Below, one piece after another: positions 1 to 5,029 of a DNA stretch of 5,029 nucleotides (position 1 is the first letter of the stretch; each line of letters starts with the position of its first letter). Origin of the DNA: Treponema sp. (GTDB taxonomy: Bacteria; Spirochaetota; Spirochaetia; Treponematales; Rectinemataceae). The position numbers and the translations under genes are program-made. The stretch spans positions 1 to 5,029 of the forward strand of contig JAAYWE010000053.1 of NCBI GenBank assembly GCA_012516755.1, written 5' to 3'. The notes beneath the pieces were generated by a model that did not search any database, was not told where the DNA came from, and saw nothing but the letters and a program-made list of their open reading frames with translations.

Positions 1-969
1 AATCGTGTGCGCCTGCAGGACGAATATGAATGCTTCTTCATAATCGCGGATCTCCACACACTCACTACCAGACCGGAAAAGGAGAATATAGAACGCCTTC
101 CCGCAAATATATACTCTGCGGTCCTGGACTATTTATCGGTCGGCATAGATCCAAGTAAATCGGTAATCTATTTGCAATCAGCGGTTCCAGAAGTGACCGA
201 GCTCTCGCTCTTCTTCGGTAATCTAATAACTGTGCCCAGACTCTCTCGCGTACCAAGTCTCAAGGAAATGGCACAGAATGCGCATATCGAGGAGATGCCT
301 TTTGGCCTTTTGGGATATCCGGTGCTGCAGGCAGCCGATATTCTACTCCCTCGCGCACATCTCGTTCCCGTGGGCAAAGACAACGAAGCTCATGTCGAAG
401 TTACGAGAGAAATTGCAAGACGCTTTAACTATCTCTACGGTGAGACCTTTCCAGTGCCGGAAGTGATGGTCTCGGAATACGGCTCGCTCGTTGGTACCGA
501 TGGAAATACCAAGATGTCCAAAAGCTTGAACAATGCCATCTTTCTTTCCGATGATGCAAAAACCGTGAACAAACGTGTCATGTCGATGTATACCGATCCA
601 AAACGTATAAGAGCGGATATTCCAGGCACCGTCGAGGGAAATCCCGTCTTCATATATCACGATGCTTTTAATCAAGATAAAGCCGAAGTCGAAGAGCTCA
701 AAGCGCGCTATAGGGCTGGAACCATCGGCGATGTCGAAGTAAAAGAAAGGCTAGCCCGAGTCCTGAATGATTTTCTGGGTCCCATACGCGAACGTCGAGC
801 TTACTATGAATCACAAAAAGGCCTTGTCGAGGAAATCATATACGAAGGCACTCTTCGTATGCGACAAGAGGCAAGAATCACTATTTCCATGGCAAAAAAA
901 GCGATGGGCATGAGCTCAATCTGGAATCGTATTTCCAGAAAGGCAGAAGAGCGAAAAAAGGACGCATAA
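1..969 (+). CDS. trpS: Tryptophanyl-tRNA synthetase (TrpRS), 5'-truncated by window edge
   Basis: This class I aminoacyl-tRNA synthetase charges tRNA-Trp with tryptophan using ATP in the cytoplasm. The frame is open from base 1 to a TAA stop at 967-969, giving 322 visible residues. The family is usually about 330-350 residues, so roughly the first 25-35 are missing, including the HIGH-like ATP-binding motif. The visible part begins in the conserved stretch leading to LQDEYECFFIIADLHTLT. It contains the tryptophan-pocket region (PFGLLGYPVLQAADILLP, about residues 100-117), a GKDN-x-x-H segment (125-131), and the KMSKS loop (171-175, bases 511-525) followed by SLNNAIFL. The C-terminal part has the TDPKRIRADIPGTVEGNP segment typical of bacterial TrpRS. 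The GTG at position 7 is an internal valine codon, not the start. The gene converges on the GGDEF gene, with 16 bp between the stops. Family assignment is very secure; no key residue is missing in the visible part. Confidence 0.97.
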   Translation, partial: NRVRLQDEYECFFIIADLHTLTTRPEKENIERLPANIYSAVLDYLSVGIDPSKSVIYLQSAVPEVTELSLFFGNLITVPRLSRVPSLKEMAQNAHIEEMPFGLLGYPVLQAADILLPRAHLVPVGKDNEAHVEVTREIARRFNYLYGETFPVPEVMVSEYGSLVGTDGNTKMSKSLNNAIFLSDDAKTVNKRVMSMYTDPKRIRADIPGTVEGNPVFIYHDAFNQDKAEVEELKARYRAGTIGDVEVKERLARVLNDFLGPIRERRAYYESQKGLVEEIIYEGTLRMRQEARITISMAKKAMGMSSIWNRISRKAEERKKDA

Positions 970-985
970 AGAGCCTAGAGTATGC

Positions 986-2419
986 TTATCTTTCTCCGTA
1001 GAACTCGGGGCTGATCGACCAGACTCGAGAGCGATTTCTGCCCGCCTCTTTTGCCGCATATAGAGCCATATCAGCCTTCCTTATGTACTCATGCAGAATG
1101 TCAAGTGTGCCGGGAATGGCTGCATAGATTCCTATGCTTACTGTTGGCATTTTTTTATTTTCTTCCATTTTGATTTGAGCAATTTTGTTGCGAAGCCTCT
1201 CCGCAACAATCAAGGCTTCGCGCGTGCCTAGATCAGGAAGGAGCACAACAAATTCCTCCCCTCCATAGCGAATTGCATAGTCCCGTGTACGAATCTGCCC
1301 ACGAATAGTCATAGCTATCGTCTGAAGAACCACATCACCATAAGCGTGTCCGTATGTGTCGTTTATCTGTTTGAAATGATCGATGTCCAGGATAAGTACG
1401 CCGATTGAGTGCTCCTCTTCTATGGCCTTTTGAAAAAGGCTGATTCCATGAGTCTCTAAACCATAACGGTTAGCCAGCCCTGTCAGCTTGTCGGTCATGG
1501 CCTGTCTTGTCACGAGCTGATGCCTGCGCGCGTGCTCTAGAGCAATGGCAATGTATTCTGATAGCTCGCTTGCAATTCTGACATGCTGATCGTTGTAGGC
1601 GTTCAATTCCTTGTTATCTAGAGTCAGCAATCCAATCACCTTCTTTTCATATATAAGAGGAATACCGAGCCAAGACATAGTGGCGAAATCTTCTGTAGCA
1701 TTGATAAAACCTGGGAATGACTGCCTAACATCGTTGCAGATGACAATCCTCCGCTCTTCAATGGCGCGCACAGCCGGATTATCAACCCCATGAGCAGGAA
1801 AAACAAGGCCACTGAGATCGCTTTCGTTGTAGCCATAACCTGCGACGACAACCAATCTTCCATCTTCGAGGGATTCCGCGCAGGCTCTATCAAAGGGAAT
1901 AATGCGGCGCAGTTGGCTAGTGGTTCTCGAAAATGTCTCACCAAAATCGAGGCTCTTATTGATGGCGGTAAAAAGCTCTCGCATGGTATCGATCTCGACA
2001 AGACGCTCTCGTATTTCTTCCTGAGAATTGATGAGATCGTCGAGATCTACGACATGACCCACTATTATTCTTGGCCTTTTATTGGGATTCCGCAACAGAA
2101 CTTTTATCGTAAAGCGAAGCCATCTATAGGTCGATTTATCCTTCGAAGCGAGTCGAAAAGCATCGATGAAAGTCTCTGTTTGACCTGACCAGATACGCTG
2201 TAGTTGTAGATTCGCCCTCTCTCTATCGGACTCATGGACAGGAAAGTCCTCTATGACCTTCAGCAAGTCCGAGTCTTCATATCCAAAAGATCGAAGAGTT
2301 GTACAGGATTGCGCGGTGTGAGATAGAAAGTCAATATAAAAGATATCGGTTTCCTTAAAGAAATCCGAAAGTGAAGAATCTAGGAAAAAATCCCTTAAGA
2401 TAGAAGCTTCGAGTTTCAC
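986..2419 (-). CDS. Diguanylate cyclase with PAS-like, GAF and GGDEF domains
   Basis: This 477-residue protein is predicted to make the second messenger c-di-GMP from two GTP. The N-terminal 1-130 resembles a PAS sensor fold: YRWLRFTIKVLL near residue 100, then IIVGHVVDLDDL, matches the end of PAS domains. A short linker with helical character (131-148) leads to a GAF domain (about 146-297, with MSWLGIPLIYEKKVIGLLTLDN). The GGDEF domain spans about 305-470. It has DKLTGLANR, the metal-binding LDIDHFKQIND (D345), a catalytic GGEEF at 386-390 (bases 1250-1264) and the RxxD inhibitory site RTRD at 377-380, exactly five residues upstream. Activity and product feedback inhibition are therefore both expected. 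No signal peptide or membrane segment is visible, so it is probably a cytoplasmic sensor; its ligand cannot be told. The start is GTG at 2417-2419: the next in-frame stop upstream is at 2432-2434, and there is no other ATG, GTG or TTG between. No Shine-Dalgarno sequence precedes it. The gene is divergent from the Rsm22-like gene. Confidence 0.93.
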   Translation of the reverse strand: MKLEASILRDFFLDSSLSDFFKETDIFYIDFLSHTAQSCTTLRSFGYEDSDLLKVIEDFPVHESDRERANLQLQRIWSGQTETFIDAFRLASKDKSTYRWLRFTIKVLLRNPNKRPRIIVGHVVDLDDLINSQEEIRERLVEIDTMRELFTAINKSLDFGETFSRTTSQLRRIIPFDRACAESLEDGRLVVVAGYGYNESDLSGLVFPAHGVDNPAVRAIEERRIVICNDVRQSFPGFINATEDFATMSWLGIPLIYEKKVIGLLTLDNKELNAYNDQHVRIASELSEYIAIALEHARRHQLVTRQAMTDKLTGLANRYGLETHGISLFQKAIEEEHSIGVLILDIDHFKQINDTYGHAYGDVVLQTIAMTIRGQIRTRDYAIRYGGEEFVVLLPDLGTREALIVAERLRNKIAQIKMEENKKMPTVSIGIYAAIPGTLDILHEYIRKADMALYAAKEAGRNRSRVWSISPEFYGER

Positions 2420-2460
2420 TATACTATAAAATTATATGTTATGATGATGATTCTGTATAT
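2420..2460. other. Divergent intergenic spacer, 41 bp, AT-rich
   Basis: This spacer separates the GTG start of the cyclase gene (minus) from the ATG of the Rsm22-like gene (plus), so both promoters must lie here or inside the opposite coding regions. It holds the candidate minus-strand promoter. For the plus strand, TATGAT at 2440-2445 (five of six to the -10 consensus) is the best match, with no convincing -35 upstream. A short ATG repeat run occupies 2441-2449. No purine-rich ribosome binding site is seen ahead of either start. Confidence 0.6.
2431..2459 (-). promoter_or_regulatory. Putative sigma-70-type promoter for the GGDEF gene
   Basis: Reading the minus strand, TATACA (2459-2454, four of six matches to the -35 consensus) is followed by a 17-bp spacer and a perfect TATAAT -10 box (2436-2431). 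A transcript would begin near 2424, only about five bases before the GTG start at 2419, giving a nearly leaderless mRNA. This fits the absence of a Shine-Dalgarno sequence. The region is very AT-rich, so a -10 match by chance is easy; the correct spacing and position raise the likelihood. Confidence 0.4.
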
Positions 2461-3684
2461 ATGAAGAAACCACTCAATGAGATATCAAATTCGGCTTTCT
2501 CTGCACGGTTTAATGGCTGGTTTGAAACAAGTTCAGCGATAGGCCTACATTTATCCAATAAAAGGAATATCTCCAGTGTCTCCAAAAACCTCCGATTTCT
2601 TCAGCGTGGCCTTACAGGAAATCGAGGACTCATAGCCTCTTCATATATGGACGAGTGGAGCATTTTGCAGCCTTATTTGCTATACTATTGGCCTATCTCC
2701 TTTTACGAAGTATCGGCAATACTCTACGAGCTAAAAACGAGAGCGGTGCTTCCAGATATTAATTCCGTATTGGATTTAGGGAGCGGACCCGGGCCGGCTT
2801 CTTTCGCCGCTCAGACGTTTGGAGCCATGCGGGCTAGTCTTGTGGATAAAAGCAAGCGTGCACTGGCGATGGCCTCCGCCATAGCTGCCAAAGGAAGGCG
2901 TAAAAATCTTAACCTTGAGATCATAGAATATTGTGCTAGCATCGAGGACTTCTGCGCTCCGAAGGACGAATCCTATGATCTGATCATCGCGGCCAACAGC
3001 CTCAATGAGTTATGGGCCGATTCGCCAGATGGAATTTTAAGGCGACGGGATCTTGTATTGCGATTCTTGCCCAATTTGCAGCCTGAGGGAATCCTCATAA
3101 TAGTGGAGCCTTCCGCTCACTATACGAGCATTCCGCTCCTTGAGTTGCGCGATAGTCTGCTTGCAGCAGATTTGAACGGCTTTTCTCTTGCCTGCTTAGG
3201 CCCCTGCCCGCATTCCTTCGCTTGCCCAATGCTGGATCAAGTTAAGAAACCTTGTTTCTCAGAATGGCAATGGAATCTTCCCCCTTCGGTTCGCGAGCTT
3301 GCGGATTGTGCTGGACTTGATCGCGATTCTCTCAAAGCCTCCTGGGTAGCCTTGAAGAAACAAAAAAATCGAGGGAAAGACAAAGAGGCTCTGCAAGACA
3401 ATAAGATAGGCTCTTTTGATTCCGCTGATCTTCGCGGTCGCATTGTATCTGAACCCATGCTCAACAAGGCTGGAAGAGTTCGCTATATCGTGTGCACAAA
3501 TAGAGGTTTGAGGGTTACGATTTCAGCGCCTCGAAACGACCCGACGGCTGAAAACCTAGGGTTTTTCGGGCTTGGACGCGGCGACCTCATTGCTGCAAAT
3601 GGTTTAGAAATTCGGGGGGAATCGCACTTTGGTATTGCACCCGGCTCACAGCTCGAAGTATTGATGAGAGCCCCAAGGATTTAG
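2461..3684 (+). CDS. Rsm22-family methyltransferase-like protein with Cys4 motif
   Basis: The 407-residue protein resembles the Rsm22/METTL17 family, SAM-methyltransferase-fold proteins linked in mitochondria to small ribosomal subunit assembly. The role of bacterial members is not established, so ribosome assembly or rRNA modification is inference. The N-terminal segment (about 40-90, with SSYMDEW and YLLYYWPISFYEV) matches the helical region ahead of the fold. SAM motif I is VLDLGSGPG (103-111), an acidic D129 follows, then DLIIAANSLNEL (173-184) and ILIIVEPSAH (211-220). Family-type cysteines follow: C249 in GPCPH, C255 in ACPM, C265 in KPCF, and C345 in YIVCTNRG, a pattern that binds an [4Fe-4S] cluster in family members. 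A lysine-rich linker sits at 299-315, and the tail 323-407 resembles the family's beta-rich C-terminal region. The ATG at 2461 is the first possible start after the in-frame stop at 2401-2403. It has no Shine-Dalgarno sequence. An alternative ATG at 2647 would delete conserved residues. Confidence 0.82.
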   Translation: MKKPLNEISNSAFSARFNGWFETSSAIGLHLSNKRNISSVSKNLRFLQRGLTGNRGLIASSYMDEWSILQPYLLYYWPISFYEVSAILYELKTRAVLPDINSVLDLGSGPGPASFAAQTFGAMRASLVDKSKRALAMASAIAAKGRRKNLNLEIIEYCASIEDFCAPKDESYDLIIAANSLNELWADSPDGILRRRDLVLRFLPNLQPEGILIIVEPSAHYTSIPLLELRDSLLAADLNGFSLACLGPCPHSFACPMLDQVKKPCFSEWQWNLPPSVRELADCAGLDRDSLKASWVALKKQKNRGKDKEALQDNKIGSFDSADLRGRIVSEPMLNKAGRVRYIVCTNRGLRVTISAPRNDPTAENLGFFGLGRGDLIAANGLEIRGESHFGIAPGSQLEVLMRAPRI

Positions 3685-3698
3685 AAAGCAAGCGCAAT

Positions 3699-3742
3699 AA
3701 AAAAGGAGCGCATGCCGTTTAAGTTTTGGCAGCGCCCCTTTT
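3699..3742. terminator. Bidirectional intrinsic terminator between convergent genes
   Basis: An inverted repeat pairs 3701-3716 with 3728-3742 around an 11-base loop, with one bulged base (A in the left arm) and one imperfect pair. On the minus strand that pair is a G-T wobble, and the stem is followed by six T residues (complement of 3699-3704), a strong rho-independent terminator for the hydrogenase gene, whose stop is at 3766. On the plus strand the pair is an A-C mismatch and the stem ends in CCCCTTTT, so it should also stop transcription of the Rsm22-like gene, perhaps less well. The remaining bases of this 81-bp gap show nothing else. Confidence 0.85.
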
Positions 3743-3765
3743 CCCTTATATTCCGGATTTCCCTC

Positions 3766-5029
3766 TTATTTTAGATAGAGTGGCCTTTCCTTGTATTTGG
3801 TGTGCAGAAGCTCATGGGCCTTGTGGCTTCCCGGCTTCTCCAGAAACTCTTCATACACCTGCTTGATGAATGGGTTATTATGAGAGCATCTGTACTCGCA
3901 TTCTTCATCGTGATCGTAGATACCGCGCATGCGGAGCTTTCTCACTTCATCATTGGCTCCATAGGGCTGACCGCCACCGCCTATACAGCCGCCTCTGCAA
4001 GCCATGACTTCTATGAAGTGCCATGGCGTCTCGCGGCCTTCTGCCCTAGCCTTGCGAACTTGCTCCAAAACTGTAGCGATATTGCCCATCTGATGCGCTG
4101 CAGCTACGCGCAGTTCGATGTTATCGATGTGAACAGTCGCTTCTTTGATGCCCGAGAGCCCGCGCACCGCAGTAAACTCAACTTCCTCGAGCTCCTTTCC
4201 TGTCACAAGGAAATGAGCCGTTCTAAGTGCGGCTTCCATAACTCCGCCAGTGGCTCCGAAGATGGCTCCAGCCCCAGAATAAGGTCCTAAGGGACTATCC
4301 GGCTCCGAATCAGGTAGCTCCAGAAAATCGATTCCGGCCTGCTTTATCATGCGAGCTAATTCTCTTGTAGTGATAGAGACATCGACGTCCTGAAATCCCG
4401 AAGAGAACATATGCTCATCGCGGCTATTCTCGAATTTCTTTGCTGTGCAGGGCATTATGGAGACAGAGTAAATCTTGGCCGGATCTACATTTGCCTTAGC
4501 TGCCCAATAAGTCTTGATCATTGCTCCCATCATCTGTTGAGGACTCTTGGCTGTTGAGAAGTTAGGGATCATATCCGAATAGTATTTCTCCATATAGTCG
4601 ACCCAAGCTGGGCAACATGAAGTAATTAGCGGCAAGCTTCGATCGATTGTAGCCTGCAATAAGCCATTCTCGCCGCCTTTGAGCGCAGCGGTCAGCCTAT
4701 GAACAAATTCGGTGCCCTCCTCCATTATTGTAAGGTCAGCCGAAAAGTTTGTATCGAAAACCGCATCGAAACCAAGGCGACGAAGCGCTGTATAGATTTT
4801 GCCGGTCAGCTCTGTCCCTGGCGGCAAACCAAAAGCTTCCCCAAGAGCAACGCGAACAGCCGGGGCAATTTGGACAACACAGGTCTTTGCATCCGGCCCT
4901 TCCTTCATAAGAGCATCCCAGATGAGGCTTGTCTGATCGTTTTCATAAATGGCGCCGACCGGACAATGTGCTGAACATTGACCACATTTGATACAGGGGC
5001 TTTCGCCTAGCTTCACATCCGCTGCCGGA
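3766..5029 (-). CDS. [FeFe] hydrogenase catalytic subunit, N-terminus cut by window edge
   Basis: This enzyme interconverts protons, electrons and H2. The frame is open to the window edge and stops with TAA at 3766-3768; residues are counted from the GTG codon at 5014-5016, which is probably internal (in-frame P-A-A-D precedes it). A [4Fe-4S] motif CxxCxxCxxxCP lies at C8, C11, C14, C18; it is normally the second of a ferredoxin-like pair, so more Fe-S domain probably lies upstream. H-cluster motifs are complete: L1 TSCCPAW (C134, C135), L2 MPCTAKKFE (C190), L3 MACRGGCIGGGGQP (C340, C344). By alignment to the Clostridium pasteurianum enzyme, the proton path (C134, E100, E103, R107, S157) and K193 are retained, so the enzyme should be active. 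The C-terminus is a small-subunit-type domain (about 357-405) ending soon after LLHTKYK, without the extra C-terminal cluster domain of Thermotoga-type HydA. Whether it is monomeric, NADP-linked or bifurcating depends on the missing part and upstream genes. No signal peptide can be judged. Confidence 0.96.
   Translation of the reverse strand, partial: PAADVKLGESPCIKCGQCSAHCPVGAIYENDQTSLIWDALMKEGPDAKTCVVQIAPAVRVALGEAFGLPPGTELTGKIYTALRRLGFDAVFDTNFSADLTIMEEGTEFVHRLTAALKGGENGLLQATIDRSLPLITSCCPAWVDYMEKYYSDMIPNFSTAKSPQQMMGAMIKTYWAAKANVDPAKIYSVSIMPCTAKKFENSRDEHMFSSGFQDVDVSITTRELARMIKQAGIDFLELPDSEPDSPLGPYSGAGAIFGATGGVMEAALRTAHFLVTGKELEEVEFTAVRGLSGIKEATVHIDNIELRVAAAHQMGNIATVLEQVRKARAEGRETPWHFIEVMACRGGCIGGGGQPYGANDEVRKLRMRGIYDHDEECEYRCSHNNPFIKQVYEEFLEKPGSHKAHELLHTKYKERPLYLK

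Noticed and set aside
7..9. GTG as the start codon of the TrpRS gene
   Set aside because: The frame is open to base 1 and the preceding codons continue the conserved TrpRS sequence; the HIGH-like motif must lie upstream, so this is an internal valine.
964..985. Possible terminator hairpin between the convergent TrpRS and cyclase genes (GCATA paired with TATGC)
   Set aside because: The stem is only five base pairs with a 12-base loop and no clean T-run, too weak to call.
1790..2188. A 132-codon open frame on the plus strand inside the cyclase gene
   Set aside because: It lies antisense to the well-conserved PAS-like and GAF region, has no recognisable domain and is explained as a shadow of the real gene.
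2435..2445. Plus-strand promoter for the Rsm22-like gene with TATGAT or TATGTT as -10 box
   Set aside because: The -10 matches are reasonable but no -35 element is found at proper spacing, and the region is too AT-rich to trust a lone hexamer.
2441..2451. Short ATG trinucleotide repeat in the divergent spacer
   Set aside because: Only three units, well within chance for AT-rich sequence; no coding or phase-variation role is supported.
3802..4290. A 162-codon open frame on the plus strand inside the hydrogenase gene
   Set aside because: It is antisense to conserved hydrogenase motifs and has no family resemblance.
5014..5016. GTG as the true start of the hydrogenase gene
   Set aside because: It sits seven codons before the first cluster cysteine, the frame stays open upstream, and related enzymes have further Fe-S domains before this point.
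1..5029. Mobile elements, CRISPR arrays, tRNA or rRNA genes
   Set aside because: No transposase, long terminal inverted repeat, regularly spaced repeat or RNA-gene signature was seen on either strand, and coding genes fill almost the entire window.

Overview
The window reads as ordinary chromosomal sequence from an anaerobic bacterium. It has four protein genes, tightly packed, with no sign of a mobile element, CRISPR array or RNA gene. The best lifestyle clue is a catalytic [FeFe]-hydrogenase subunit, an enzyme type of fermentative or hydrogen-cycling anaerobes. Base composition looks moderate, neither strongly AT- nor GC-rich. A spirochaete or a clostridial-type anaerobe would fit the gene set, but this is a tentative guess because no taxonomic marker was compared.

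Layout from left to right. Positions 1-969 (+) hold most of a tryptophanyl-tRNA synthetase whose N-terminus lies outside the window. After a 16-bp gap comes a convergent gene, 986-2419 (-), for a PAS-like/GAF/GGDEF diguanylate cyclase with an intact active site and an intact inhibitory site. A 41-bp AT-rich divergent spacer (2420-2460) separates it from 2461-3684 (+), which encodes an Rsm22-family SAM-dependent methyltransferase-like protein with four cysteines placed as in the Fe-S-binding members of that family. A hairpin terminator at 3699-3742 serves the convergent pair formed by this gene and the next. Positions 3766-5029 (-) hold the C-terminal majority of an [FeFe] hydrogenase with all H-cluster ligands, cut at its N-terminus by the window edge.

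The genes do not form one operon: transcription runs +, -, +, -. They cover translation (TrpRS, and probably ribosome assembly or modification by the Rsm22-like protein), second-messenger signalling (c-di-GMP) and hydrogen metabolism. The only regulatory link the sequence suggests is the very short divergent spacer shared by the cyclase and Rsm22-like genes. Neither of these has a recognisable Shine-Dalgarno sequence, and the cyclase has a promoter-like match that would give a nearly leaderless mRNA.

I see no clearly undescribed system here. The points most worth a second look are the bacterial Rsm22-like protein with a complete Cys4 pattern, the nearly leaderless starts in the divergent spacer, and an arginine inside the third H-cluster motif of the hydrogenase.
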